A stretch of 64,000 bases of DNA from Marinobacter sp. 2_MG-2023 (GTDB lineage: Bacteria > Pseudomonadota > Gammaproteobacteria > Pseudomonadales > Oleiphilaceae): assembly GCF_030546935.1 (NCBI RefSeq), contig NZ_JAUOPH010000002.1, forward strand, positions 62,001 to 126,000, read 5' to 3'. Position 1 is the first letter of the stretch. Every line of letters begins with the position of its first letter. Below the pieces are notes generated by a model. It did not search any database, was not told the DNA's origin, and was given only the letters and a program-made list of their open reading frames with translations. Positions 16,033-25,388 of the stretch are shown here, in pieces. A program made the translations under genes and the position numbers.

Positions 16033-16767
16033 ATGGGCATCATGATGCGCAAACCTAACAGCAAAAAGGTGTTCAGAGCGATCCTCGCCCTTTATACAGC
16101 TGTCTGCGCATTGCTGATATTGCCCTCTCGCTCATCCGAGAACCCAGTCGGTGCCAGTATCGATTTCGCTCAGAGCCGGGTTCAATGGCACGACCACGGT
16201 TACAATTCCGACGTTTCCACGCTAGATGATTGGCAAGCACTGTTGCAGCGTATTAAACCACTCGATAGCAAAGAAAAACTGCGCCAGGTCAACGAATTTG
16301 TTCACAAAACCCTGAATTACCAACTGGACAGTACTCTCTGGAAGCGTGATGACTACTGGGCGACTCCCCTGGAGACTCTCTCCCGCGGCATGGGCGACTG
16401 CGAGGACTTCGTTATCATTCAGTATATTAGCCTTCTCAGTGCCGGCATCACTGATGACCAGTTAAGGTTGATCTACGTTCGGGCCCGCATTGGCGGTCCG
16501 GCAAGCCCGATTACACAAGCACATATGGTCTTGGGCTACTATCCAGAACCCGGGGCCGAACCCTTGCTGCTGGACAGCCTGATAGAAGACATTTTACCGG
16601 CCAACGAACGCACGGACCTTACCCCCGTGTTCAGTTTCAACAGTAGTGAACTATGGGCAGGTGGCGCAGGCGCCTCGGCCGGCAGCTCAACAGCCCGCCT
16701 GTCTCCCTGGCGTAACGTCCTGAACCGAATAAAAAGTGAAGGAGTGAGTTTTAATGTCTCTCGTTAA
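16033..16767 (+). CDS. lapG: LapG-type periplasmic cysteine protease
   Basis: 244 residues with a short N-terminal membrane or signal segment. It belongs to the bacterial transglutaminase-like cysteine proteinases (LapG, DUF920). The catalytic triad is visible: Cys123 in GMGDCEDF, His164 in TQAHMVLGYY and Asp181 in LLLDSL. The Asp and Glu beside the Cys match the calcium site of known LapG. In known systems LapG removes the N-terminal retention module of the LapA adhesin and frees cells from the surface. The target here is probably the adhesin at 25389. The frame opens with TTG at 16030; ATG at 16033 is preferred. It overlaps lapD by 14 bp. Confidence 0.93.
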   Translation: MGIMMRKPNSKKVFRAILALYTAVCALLILPSRSSENPVGASIDFAQSRVQWHDHGYNSDVSTLDDWQALLQRIKPLDSKEKLRQVNEFVHKTLNYQLDSTLWKRDDYWATPLETLSRGMGDCEDFVIIQYISLLSAGITDDQLRLIYVRARIGGPASPITQAHMVLGYYPEPGAEPLLLDSLIEDILPANERTDLTPVFSFNSSELWAGGAGASAGSSTARLSPWRNVLNRIKSEGVSFNVSR

Positions 16768-18667
16768 ACAGTTGTGGTTAGCCACAAGCTTTCTGGTTGT
16801 TACTGCCTTTACCGCAAGCCTGGCCGCCAGCCTGATATCAGCATACGGGTATTATCAGGAACAACTGGCGCTGAAAAACATTGATAACGCAAACTCCCTT
16901 GCGATCACGCTCTCGCACACTGAAAAAGAACGCGCACTATTACGCTCGTTTCTGGACGCGCAGTTTGCAACTGGTCACTACCAGCGCATCAGCCTGAATA
17001 TTCCGAACGAACAACCCCTGGACTTACAAGGTGAACCAAGCGAGACAAATGCACCGGCATGGTTCCGCGCCTTCTTCCCTATGGACATTCCGGCAGGCCA
17101 GGCGACAGTCTCCGATGGCTGGGTCAATTTTGGTGCCCTGTCAGTGGAAAGTGAGACCTCCTATGCACAGACCTCGCTCTGGGTAACGACAAAACGTCTG
17201 TTTGTTTGGCTCTGCCTTGTGGCACTGTTTGCAGGCTTCGCTGGCAGCTGGATGATTCGAAGGATCAGCGATCCTCTTAAGGGTGTAGTCCGACAGGCTG
17301 AGGCCATCGGAGAGCGGCGCTTTATCGTTTCCAAAGAACCCAAAACCACTGAATTTCGGCGCGTTGTACGCGCAATGAACAAACTCTCAAAGCGAGTAGA
17401 GAGCATACTTGAGGGCGACGCCAGGGCGCTCTCGGAAATGCGCGAAAAAACCCTGCATGACCCGGTAACCGGTATCGCGAACCGGGAATTCTTTATCAGC
17501 CGTCTTGACGCGCTCGTCGCGGACGAAGATACGGCGGCCCAACATACACTCGCTCTTGTTCGCTTGCCCAACCTGACTGCGCTAAACGCAAAACTCGGAC
17601 ATGAAACAGTCAGCGCCGGGCTGCGTGAGTTCTGCGAGCAGGTATCCGAGCGACTCAAACGTCACCAGCATCATTATTCAGATGCGTTTCTGGGCCGACT
17701 TAACGGCTCGGACTTTGGCATTCTGCTGACCGGGTTCCACGATATCGGGCTAATCAGCGAAATGCTGACCCAGGATGTTCAGATTTCCATTTGTGATGAA
17801 CCAATGCAGGAGTTGCGGTTGTCAGCTTGTACATTCCGACCGGGCTCCTCCCGCGCTGAAGTTATGATGAAAGCCGATCATCTTCTTGCGCAGGCTGAGC
17901 AGGCTAAAGAGACCCTGGTGATAGCCGAAAGCAGCGCGGAAAACATTCCTTTCCGAAACGCCACCGAATGGCGAGACGCCATCAGTCTGGCAATCCACAA
18001 CAAAGAACTGAAAGCCGAGTTTCATCCATTGATCGGACGCGACGGCACGCCATTGCATCAGGAGGCCAAGATTCGCCTGAAGCTTAATGGCGACTGGCAG
18101 ACCGCAGGCTATTTTTTGCCCTGGAGCCGGCGCCTTTCCCTCCTTCCCAGTGTCGATACCGCGATGGTGACCCACCTGATTGCACTATCCGCACAAACAA
18201 CAGCAGAGCCTGTCGTTATTCATATTTCCACCGATAGCCTGCTGGAGGAAGAGACCAGCGCCCGTATATTACAGTTGATTGAAAGCCGCCAGGCACCGGC
18301 ACAATCGTTTCGTCTTGAGCTGCCAGAGTCTGCGTTAGGTATCGACGACCTTCGTTTGAGCTCTTTTATTGGCCGGGTGCAACAACAGGGAAGCGAGGTT
18401 GGTATCAGCGGCATTGGCCACAATCTTGAACGAATTGTCAGGATTCATGAGCTGGGTCTGAACTATATCAAAACAGATCCGGTTTATGCTCAACGCCTGG
18501 AGTCAGACAGGACTACTCAGCAGTATCTGCAGCGACTCACCGCGCTGGCACACTCAATCGGCCTTCAGGTGTATCTTGCGGGAGCAACATCCCCGCTCTG
18601 CGTTCAAGCTGCATGGGAAGCTGGCTTTGATGGCGTGACCGGCCCTGGTATCACCACGACCGGCTAA
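16754..18667 (+). CDS. lapD: LapD-type inner-membrane c-di-GMP receptor (degenerate GGDEF-EAL)
   Basis: 637 residues. A first TM segment (about 10-32), a periplasmic LapD/MoxY-like domain (about 33-145), a second TM (about 150-170) and HAMP (about 170-225) precede GGDEF (about 235-400) and EAL (about 405-637) domains. Both catalytic motifs are broken: NGSDF (317-321) replaces GGDEF and EAK (437-439) replaces EAL, as expected for a receptor rather than an enzyme. In known systems c-di-GMP-bound LapD sequesters LapG at the periplasmic face and protects the adhesin. The 14-bp overlap with lapG and the nearby adhesin make the role secure. It converges on the secretion operon, overlapping its last gene by 4 bp. 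Confidence 0.94.
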   Translation: MSLVKQLWLATSFLVVTAFTASLAASLISAYGYYQEQLALKNIDNANSLAITLSHTEKERALLRSFLDAQFATGHYQRISLNIPNEQPLDLQGEPSETNAPAWFRAFFPMDIPAGQATVSDGWVNFGALSVESETSYAQTSLWVTTKRLFVWLCLVALFAGFAGSWMIRRISDPLKGVVRQAEAIGERRFIVSKEPKTTEFRRVVRAMNKLSKRVESILEGDARALSEMREKTLHDPVTGIANREFFISRLDALVADEDTAAQHTLALVRLPNLTALNAKLGHETVSAGLREFCEQVSERLKRHQHHYSDAFLGRLNGSDFGILLTGFHDIGLISEMLTQDVQISICDEPMQELRLSACTFRPGSSRAEVMMKADHLLAQAEQAKETLVIAESSAENIPFRNATEWRDAISLAIHNKELKAEFHPLIGRDGTPLHQEAKIRLKLNGDWQTAGYFLPWSRRLSLLPSVDTAMVTHLIALSAQTTAEPVVIHISTDSLLEEETSARILQLIESRQAPAQSFRLELPESALGIDDLRLSSFIGRVQQQGSEVGISGIGHNLERIVRIHELGLNYIKTDPVYAQRLESDRTTQQYLQRLTALAHSIGLQVYLAGATSPLCVQAAWEAGFDGVTGPGITTTG

Positions 18668-19005
18668 TCAAAATTGAATACGTCGTCGCCGGCTTCGTCG
18701 ATCAGATTCAGGTGTTCGTCCTGGCCGCGCAACGATTTACGGATCATCAGTTTATCCTGGGCTTCAGCCGGTAAATCGGTAAATCGGATGATGCCCTTGG
18801 TGCTCAGCAGATCAACCAGATCTTCGATAACCCGGATGAGCGCCGAATCGGATTCACGAAGCCGGCTTTCTGCAGGGCCGGCAGCTGTTATAGATGTCAG
18901 GAATGCCTGCAGGTCTGGATCTTCAGGGGGCACGTCTACAAACCCCGCCAGAGGTTCCTCACTCGCGGCTATGATTTCACCCTGCTCATTACGCCTGATG
19001 TACAT
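18664..19005 (-). CDS. small acidic conserved protein at the end of the T1SS operon
   Basis: About 113 residues starting at the ATG at 19005, chosen because GGAGG lies 5 nt upstream. ATGs at 19008 and 19017 are alternatives. No signal peptide or TM is seen. The protein is acidic with a mainly helical core (ALIRVIEDLVDLLSTKGIIRFTDLP) and ends DDVFNFD. Similar small proteins in Lap-type operons of other gammaproteobacteria often carry the name 'tryptophan synthase beta-like', but nothing here resembles that enzyme's active site. It overlaps the LuxR gene, implying co-translation. Function is unknown; a cytosolic accessory to adhesin export is possible. Confidence 0.7.
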   Translation of the reverse strand: MYIRRNEQGEIIAASEEPLAGFVDVPPEDPDLQAFLTSITAAGPAESRLRESDSALIRVIEDLVDLLSTKGIIRFTDLPAEAQDKLMIRKSLRGQDEHLNLIDEAGDDVFNFD

Positions 19006-19636
19006 CATCGCCTCCACCCACTCCTGGTTGCCCGGTTACAAACAGCATCAGCTGCATACGATCTCGCACTCCGAGCTTTCTGAACACTGAGCCCATGTGC
19101 TCTTTCACAGTTCGCTCGGTTATGCCGAGGGTCTCTGCAATCCGCCGGTTGCTGGCACCTTTCGACGCCTGTCGAGCCACCTCCTTCTCTCTGGTCGTCA
19201 GCACGGATAAGTCCGCCTCAACCCGCGAGTTCGCTGCATGGTCCAGCGCATTGGAGACAAGCTGCAAAAGGTTGCCCAATAAATTTTCCGGTAACCAAAG
19301 CCCGCCGGAGCCCACACTTTCCGCAACCTGCCGAAATACACTGCTGTTCGCAAGCGCGGGAACATAGGCTCTAGCGCCACTCGCCAGCGCCAGGTTCATT
19401 TCGTCCGACCGTGGCTCACGTGTCAGCACAACCACGCGACTGCCGCTGCGGGACCAGTTCTGGCTGACACCCTGCCAATCAGGTGCATCACTACAAATCC
19501 AGAGGGTATTGCCTTGGCACGGAGTTGGCAGGCTTGCACTGGTCTCATAAAGATGTACACCCGGCAACACGCGCCGCCAGTGATCGAGCGGGCAAAATGT
19601 TGGCGCATAAACAAGAAAAGAATGGCCGTATGTCAT
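18989..19636 (-). CDS. LuxR/NarL-type response-regulator-like protein in the T1SS operon
   Basis: 215 residues. The N-terminal half looks like a degenerate receiver: the later part (VVVLTREPRSDEMNLALASGARAYVPA) is receiver-like, but the phospho-acceptor region (LWICSDAPDW) is not canonical. The C-terminal LuxR HTH is clear (about 143-200: LTTREKEVARQASKGASNRR, TLGITERTVKEHMGSVFRKLGV). Its start overlaps the lapC-like stop by 4 bp and its stop lies within the next gene's ribosome-binding region, so it is co-expressed with the adhesin exporter. It probably controls this locus or other surface genes (inference). No partner histidine kinase is in the window. Confidence 0.85.
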   Translation of the reverse strand: MTYGHSFLVYAPTFCPLDHWRRVLPGVHLYETSASLPTPCQGNTLWICSDAPDWQGVSQNWSRSGSRVVVLTREPRSDEMNLALASGARAYVPALANSSVFRQVAESVGSGGLWLPENLLGNLLQLVSNALDHAANSRVEADLSVLTTREKEVARQASKGASNRRIAETLGITERTVKEHMGSVFRKLGVRDRMQLMLFVTGQPGVGGGDDVHQA

Positions 19637-21060
19637 CGTTCACTCAGCGCCTTGGAAGTTGCTCGCACAACCGGCTTCAAAAGGTATTCCAGTACCGTCT
19701 TCTGGCCCGTAAGAATGTCTACCTGAGCAGTCATGCCCGGAATAATAGCTAATTGATCAGAAAACCCCTGAACTTCGGTCCGTAGCCGGGTCAGATAGTA
19801 AGTGTTATCGTTTTCATCTGTGATCGTATCAGCACTGATGTGCTCTACCTTCGCCTTGAGACCTCCAAAAACCGCAAAATCATAGGCGGAGAACTTGATA
19901 ATCGCATCCTGCCCCTTGTGAATAAAGGCGATATCTTTGGGCAAAATCCGAGCCTCTACCAGCATCTCATCGTTCAGTGGAACAATCTCGACCACATCCT
20001 GGCCCGGAGCAACGACCCCACCCACGGTCTTTGCGAAAAGCCTCTGCACGGTACCATCGACAGGGGCCACTATCTGAGTCTTACGGACACGATCACTCAG
20101 GCCCGACATCATTTCACGGGTTGCGGACAAATCACTGACGGCTTCAGATAGGCGCTCCCGCCAACTGTTCGTCATGATCAACTGGGTTTCGCGAATTTTT
20201 GATTCGGCTTCGGCAATAGCAGAGAGGGAACCATCTATCGCAGCTTCTGCCTGATTGACCTCCCCGCGGGCATTGGATATCTCCCGTTCGAGCTTGATGA
20301 GATCCACCTCAGATACAGCCCCAGACGCCAGTAATGGACGTTTTAACGAAAGTTCCCGTGAGGCCAGACTGAGCACTTCGCGGTACTGCTGTCTCGCCGA
20401 CCGGGCTTTTCTGAGGTCGGCTTGGCGTTGCTCGAGCTGCTGCTGGTATATGACTTTCTGTGCCTCCAGCTCATTCCGGCTGTTTTCAAAAAGAGATTTT
20501 TGCACGGCAACCAGCTCAGGAGACCGCTCAATGAATTCAGGCGGGAAGCGAATCTCTTCGCCATCTATCAGAGCCCGCAAGCGGTAAATATTGGCCTGCA
20601 ATGCCAACTCGCGCGACTTTTGCTCCGCAAAGTCAGAATCGAAGCGCGTAGACTCAATGCTCACAAGCAGCTGCCCTTTTTTAACCAGCTCGCCTTCCTG
20701 AACAGACAGAGTCTCGACCACACCGCCATCCAGCGTCTGAACGATCTGAAGCTGGCTCGAAGGAATCACTTTCCCGTCGCCACGCGCCACCTCATCGATC
20801 GGAGCCAATCCGGCCCACACCAGCAGCGCTACCAGGGCGAAAAAAACGACCCACAGCAAGGCCCTCGCCCGAATGGGCTCCTGCTGCACTCTGGCCCACT
20901 CCCCATCAACTTCCCAGCCACTTCTATCCGGTACCCGAAGCCAGCGCCCCGTAAGACGATCAAGCCAACGCTCCGTTCGTCGCCCAACACGCTCAGAGCC
21001 ACGCCCGATTCCATGGAAGCTCTTCTCCGCCAGGGATGCCTTATCGCGCTCCTTACTCAT
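19633..21060 (-). CDS. lapC: type I secretion membrane-fusion protein (HlyD/LapC family)
   Basis: 475 residues. A cytoplasmic N-terminus (about 1-65) leads to one TM segment (about 68-88, LLWVVFFALVALLVWAGL), a lipoyl-like half motif (GKVIPSSQLQIVQTLDGGVV), a long coiled coil (about 140-310) and the second half motif with beta-barrel (VAPVDGTVQRL, GGVVAPGQDVVEIVP). It bridges the ABC transporter and the TolC-like channel. It overlaps the ABC gene upstream and the LuxR gene downstream by 4 bp each, giving tight coupling. The substrate is almost certainly the RTX adhesin encoded divergently at 25389. Confidence 0.93.
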   Translation of the reverse strand: MSKERDKASLAEKSFHGIGRGSERVGRRTERWLDRLTGRWLRVPDRSGWEVDGEWARVQQEPIRARALLWVVFFALVALLVWAGLAPIDEVARGDGKVIPSSQLQIVQTLDGGVVETLSVQEGELVKKGQLLVSIESTRFDSDFAEQKSRELALQANIYRLRALIDGEEIRFPPEFIERSPELVAVQKSLFENSRNELEAQKVIYQQQLEQRQADLRKARSARQQYREVLSLASRELSLKRPLLASGAVSEVDLIKLEREISNARGEVNQAEAAIDGSLSAIAEAESKIRETQLIMTNSWRERLSEAVSDLSATREMMSGLSDRVRKTQIVAPVDGTVQRLFAKTVGGVVAPGQDVVEIVPLNDEMLVEARILPKDIAFIHKGQDAIIKFSAYDFAVFGGLKAKVEHISADTITDENDNTYYLTRLRTEVQGFSDQLAIIPGMTAQVDILTGQKTVLEYLLKPVVRATSKALSER

Positions 21061-23192
21061 GAAGCACCCCGAATCTTACCCTGACGCAAAGCCTCAATGA
21101 CGGTTGCCTTGGCGCCATCCGCGACGACTCGCCCCGCGTCCAGAACCACGATCCGGTCTGCCAGCTCCAACAATGCAGTGCGGTGAGTAACCATTACCAC
21201 CGTTTTTCCCTCTGCGGCCTTTGCCAGACTGCGCTTGAAGTGTTCTTCACTGGAATGGTCAAGTGAACCTGTAGGTTCATCAAGTAACAAAATGGGCGGA
21301 TCACCCACCATCGCCCGTGCGATGGCAACTGATTGACGCTGACCGCCAGACAACCGCTGTCCGCGCTCGCCTACCTGCAAATCAAAACCATCCGGGTGCG
21401 AGTCAATATACTGTTTAAGGCCGCTAAGCTCAGCAACCCGCAGCAACTCTTCATCTGCGACAGGGCGTGACAGCATGATGTTGTCTCTCAAGCTGCCATA
21501 GAACAGCTCAACATCCTGAGGTACATAGCCTATATTGCGGCGTAGCTCTGCGGGATCAAGTTGACGCAAATCGACATCATCCAGACTGATGGTTCCAGAA
21601 ACAGGAAAATACAACCCCAGAAGCAGGCGCTGTATCGTGCTTTTACCCGACCCGTTTTTACCCAGGACGGCAACTCTCTCACCTGCCTTCACCTTGATTG
21701 ATATACCCGTAAGGGCCTGCTGGCCCGATTCAGGATACTGGAACTGAACGTCACGGAATTCGACCTTGCCACTCAACACCGGCCTGGAGACCCAGTTTTT
21801 CCCCTGAGCGCGTTCCTGTGGCAGCGCCATAATCTCATCCAGTGTACGCAAAGCCGTCGCGGCCTGATGGTATTGCGCAAGCAGCCCTGCCGCCTGACTC
21901 ACCGGCGCCATAGCTCTTGATGAGAGCAGGTAGGCTGCAATAAGGCCACCCTGGCTCAGCTCACCAGCGATGATGAGATAAACACCCAGAATGATGATGG
22001 CAACGGAGACAAGGTGCTGGCACCACTGAGCGCCATTCTGGATAGTCGAGGAAATGAATTTAAGGCGCGCACTGATGTTGCTCATGTACAAGGATGTACG
22101 CTCGTACGTCGACTGGATGCGACTTTCAACACCGAAGCTCTTGACGGACTCCAGGTTCGACAGACCTTCAACTAAGGTTGCGTTTCGCTGAGAGCCCGCC
22201 GACATACTTTCGTCCGACAGCTCCCGGAGCCGCCGCTGGGCAATAGAGGCGTAGATGATCAAACCTGTTGCGCCAACAATAACCGGAACACCCAGTGGCC
22301 AGCTGATCAACATGATGACCAGCAGGAACAGCAGTACAAACGGGAGATCTACCAGCCCAACAACCGTCATGGAACTGACAAATGACCGGACGGATTCAAA
22401 AGACTGTACGTTGGCCGCAAACGCACCTGCAGACTGAGGCCTGTGTGCGAGACTAAGCCCCAGAACCCTCTCCATAATCGTAGCTGACAGCTTGGCATCC
22501 GAACGGCTGGCAGCCAGGTCAATAAACCATCCCCGCATCAGCCGTAACAAGAGATCTGCCGACAAAGCAATCAGAAGACCTGTTGCCAGTACCCATAACG
22601 TATGTGTGGCATGGTTTGGAACCACGCGGTCGTATACGTTCATCACGAATAACGGCATTGAAACGGCGAAAACGTTGATCATTAACGCTGCAATGCATAT
22701 GTCCCGATAAAGCTTCTGGTTCTCCGCAATAACACTCCAGAACCAATGCCCTTTTCGGCTTGTGTGAGTGCGTGGCGCACGGCTATCAAAACTGAACCTG
22801 GGTCGGCAGTAGACAATTGTTCCGGTGTACTCCTCCGAGAGATCCTCCAGAGACATTTCGATCTCAGAGTCCGGAAGCTGGGGGAAAATTAGCGAGGCCG
22901 CTCCCTTCTCAAAGTCCACTGCATGAAGCACGCATGCGCGGTCACCACTGAGCAAAAGAACCGCTGGTAAAAGAGCTGAGTTAATCGCGCTGAGGGGCTG
23001 CTTTTCAATATGGCTGGTAAAGCCTAACCGCTTCGCCGCCCGGCCAAACGTGGATGGCGTTAACCGGCCTTCTTCAAGCGGGATCCCGGACAAAATGCTC
23101 TCGGCAGATGCCTGCTGGCCATGAAACTTGCATAGTACCTGCAAGCACGTCAGCAAACCGTCAGTTCCGAACACTTGCTCAGGTTGTCCCAC
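21057..23192 (-). CDS. lapB: type I secretion ABC transporter (LapB/HlyB family) with inactive C39-like domain
   Basis: 711 residues. The N-terminal C39-like domain (about 1-130) lacks the catalytic Cys: the DCG segment of real C39 peptidases is replaced in GTDGLLTCLQVL. It should therefore bind substrate rather than cleave it, as in HlyB. The TM domain spans about 150-440. The ATPase domain has Walker A GKNGSGKST, signature LSGGQRQSVAIARA, Walker B ILLLDEPTGSLD and the H-loop VTHR. It powers export of the adhesin. It starts 23 bp after the TolC-OmpA stop and overlaps lapC. Confidence 0.95.
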   Translation of the reverse strand: MGQPEQVFGTDGLLTCLQVLCKFHGQQASAESILSGIPLEEGRLTPSTFGRAAKRLGFTSHIEKQPLSAINSALLPAVLLLSGDRACVLHAVDFEKGAASLIFPQLPDSEIEMSLEDLSEEYTGTIVYCRPRFSFDSRAPRTHTSRKGHWFWSVIAENQKLYRDICIAALMINVFAVSMPLFVMNVYDRVVPNHATHTLWVLATGLLIALSADLLLRLMRGWFIDLAASRSDAKLSATIMERVLGLSLAHRPQSAGAFAANVQSFESVRSFVSSMTVVGLVDLPFVLLFLLVIMLISWPLGVPVIVGATGLIIYASIAQRRLRELSDESMSAGSQRNATLVEGLSNLESVKSFGVESRIQSTYERTSLYMSNISARLKFISSTIQNGAQWCQHLVSVAIIILGVYLIIAGELSQGGLIAAYLLSSRAMAPVSQAAGLLAQYHQAATALRTLDEIMALPQERAQGKNWVSRPVLSGKVEFRDVQFQYPESGQQALTGISIKVKAGERVAVLGKNGSGKSTIQRLLLGLYFPVSGTISLDDVDLRQLDPAELRRNIGYVPQDVELFYGSLRDNIMLSRPVADEELLRVAELSGLKQYIDSHPDGFDLQVGERGQRLSGGQRQSVAIARAMVGDPPILLLDEPTGSLDHSSEEHFKRSLAKAAEGKTVVMVTHRTALLELADRIVVLDAGRVVADGAKATVIEALRQGKIRGAS

Positions 23193-23215
23193 AATCCATC
23201 CTATACACTCCGGAA

Positions 23216-25090
23216 TTAGTTCGCTTCAGCAACCGGGCCAGGCGCACTTACCCTTATATCGGCCCGACGGTTCGCATTTACAGCCGTTGAAGTGTTCATA
23301 CTGAACCTTGGCTGGTAAAAACCAAGCCCCTCCGTTTTAATCCGCGCAGGATCTATGCTGTACCCATCCACCAGTCTCTGAGCAACCGCCTCAGCCCGGC
23401 GAATGGATAGCGCCTGATTGTATGCAGGCGCGCCTGTTTTCGAGGCATGCCCAATCACGACCACTGTCGCTTCCAGATTTTGCGCCAGTAGCTTGCCAAC
23501 TTCCTCGATATATTCGTCACTGGACGCCTCGATCCTGGCCGAATCATTGGCAAACTCAACAACGGCGTTTGCAACAACTACGGGTTTCGCTGCCGTTGCG
23601 CAGCCTTCAGCATCCACCGGAGTTCCCGGAGGGGTGCCCGGGCACTGGTCTTTGTAGTTTCTGACGCCATCACCGTCAAAATCCAGCAACAGCTCAAGAG
23701 ACTCATCGATCTCCACAGCCGGACAAACTCCTTCCGTAATCTGCAAAGGCTCCGCCCCGAGCTCATCCAGCGTTGGCAGCCCATCACGAATCAGGCCCAG
23801 TGAAGACACCAGGTGACCCATACCCGCCTGAACTGTGGCTACTGCCAGTTTGCGATCATAGATCGCATTAGTGTAGGCCCGACTGGCATCAAAATACTCA
23901 TTTTCTGCGTCAAGCAGATCCAGCAATGTTCGCTCGCCGATATCGAACTGGTCTTTATAGGCAGTGCGTACCCGGGCGGAAGACAGTCGATGGTTGTTCA
24001 AAATGGGGGCCTGGGTTTCGAGATTGCGCACGTCATTGAAGGCGATCTGTATTTCTTGACGGATATCCACGCAGGCCTTGTCCCGCAAATCTTTGGCAAC
24101 ATTTACCTGATCGTAGGCGCTTCTGACACGGGCACGATCCGAGCCGCCACGGTAAAGATTTACATTCAGCTCAATCCCAATCCGACCTTCGGTTTCAGAC
24201 TGATCAAAGCCAAGATCATCGTAGGAGCTATGACCATAACTCGCGACCAGATCAAGCCTGGGCTGATAGCCCGACCGGTTCTCCCGGACGCTGGCCTCTG
24301 CCGCCTTGATGTCACGGTGAGAAGCCCGGAATTCGGGGTTGCCTTCATAGGCAATCATCAGTGCCTCGTTCACGGTCGAAGGCAAAACGTCGGCATCAAG
24401 CGCAACTTCTTCGGTTTCCACCGGGGGGGCCTCACCAACAATCCTGAGGTACCTGGCTCGAACGTCATGAAGGTTGCTTGCAACGACGACCAGATTGGAT
24501 TCCGCCAACGAAAGTCGACCGCTGATCTGCTCGAGATCAGCTGCGCGTGCTACACCAGCTCGGGCACTGGAACTTACCTGATCGTAGACTTCCTGATGGG
24601 TTTCGAGATTCTCCCGAGCGAGATCAAGCAGCTCACGCTGCCGCGAGACATCAAGATATGCGCCCAGTGCTTCCAGGGACGTTTTCTCTATTTGGGCCAG
24701 AAGCTGGAAATAACTAACCAACTGCTGTTCTTCCAACCTCTGGACAGAACTCTTCACCTCAAACCCGTCGTAAAGCATTTGCGTCAGAGTCAACTGGCCA
24801 TCGTAGCCATCGTACTCATCTACCGGGCCATAGTTCCGGTGCTCGAGCCCATATCGAGCCTGAGCATCCAGAGAAGGCAGATATCCGCCAAAGGCACTAT
24901 CCGTATCATGCCCGGCAACAAGAAACTGATGCCAACTGGCACGCACTTCCGGGTTCGTCTCTATAGCCGCTCGCACGGCGTTGATCACACCAGCATTACT
25001 CTGCCCTTGGGCGGCAAGTGCTGGCACAAGAAAAATCGCGCCAAAACAAACGGCAACACCGGATTTAAAGACCTGCTTAACAATTGACAA
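23216..25090 (-). CDS. lapE: TolC-family outer-membrane channel fused to TSP3 and OmpA-like domain (LapE-like)
   Basis: 624 residues from a TTG at 25090. This start is chosen because GGAGG lies 8 nt upstream and the signal peptide (ending VPALAAQG) begins there. A longer frame reaches 25153 without such support. Domains: TolC/OEP (about 25-455), a calcium-binding TSP3-like stretch (DFDGDGVRNYKDQCPGTPPG), then an OmpA_C peptidoglycan-binding domain (about 510-615, VVVIGHASKTGAPAYNQALS and NANRRADIRVS). In many Lap systems the OmpA-like protein is encoded separately. The fusion would tether the exit channel to the cell wall. It is the first gene of the five-gene secretion operon. Confidence 0.93.
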   Translation of the reverse strand: MSIVKQVFKSGVAVCFGAIFLVPALAAQGQSNAGVINAVRAAIETNPEVRASWHQFLVAGHDTDSAFGGYLPSLDAQARYGLEHRNYGPVDEYDGYDGQLTLTQMLYDGFEVKSSVQRLEEQQLVSYFQLLAQIEKTSLEALGAYLDVSRQRELLDLARENLETHQEVYDQVSSSARAGVARAADLEQISGRLSLAESNLVVVASNLHDVRARYLRIVGEAPPVETEEVALDADVLPSTVNEALMIAYEGNPEFRASHRDIKAAEASVRENRSGYQPRLDLVASYGHSSYDDLGFDQSETEGRIGIELNVNLYRGGSDRARVRSAYDQVNVAKDLRDKACVDIRQEIQIAFNDVRNLETQAPILNNHRLSSARVRTAYKDQFDIGERTLLDLLDAENEYFDASRAYTNAIYDRKLAVATVQAGMGHLVSSLGLIRDGLPTLDELGAEPLQITEGVCPAVEIDESLELLLDFDGDGVRNYKDQCPGTPPGTPVDAEGCATAAKPVVVANAVVEFANDSARIEASSDEYIEEVGKLLAQNLEATVVVIGHASKTGAPAYNQALSIRRAEAVAQRLVDGYSIDPARIKTEGLGFYQPRFSMNTSTAVNANRRADIRVSAPGPVAEAN

Positions 25091-25388
25091 TATTCCAACC
25101 TCCAGACCCCCGAGCGAAGCACCCGAAAGCAACCAATGTAACTCTGCTCTCAAGCAGACCTTCTCAATACGTAACTTACTCGACTGAAGTTCAGTTCGGG
25201 CCGGCTTTTATTTTACCCCGCGACACGCGCAAATCCGCCGATTTCACAACCATTTACAATTCAGTACGAGAAATTACCTCAACCTGTACCTGAGTCCAGT
25301 AGGCAGGAAACCGATACGACCTTACCTTAACTATTGTTGATAAATACAACGATTTTTTCGTTAGCTGAATTTTCAAAAGAGACCTGCC
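25091..25388. promoter_or_regulatory. divergent promoter region between T1SS operon and adhesin
   Basis: 298 bp between the TTG start of the TolC-OmpA gene (minus) and the adhesin start (plus). It must hold promoters for both transcripts. It is AT-rich near 25325-25375, but no -10/-35 or -24/-12 pair stands out, and no gene is seen. Confidence 0.4.

Noticed and set aside
23813..25087. 424-codon plus-strand frame opposite the TolC-OmpA gene
   Set aside because: No recognisable domain; antisense shadow of a confident gene.
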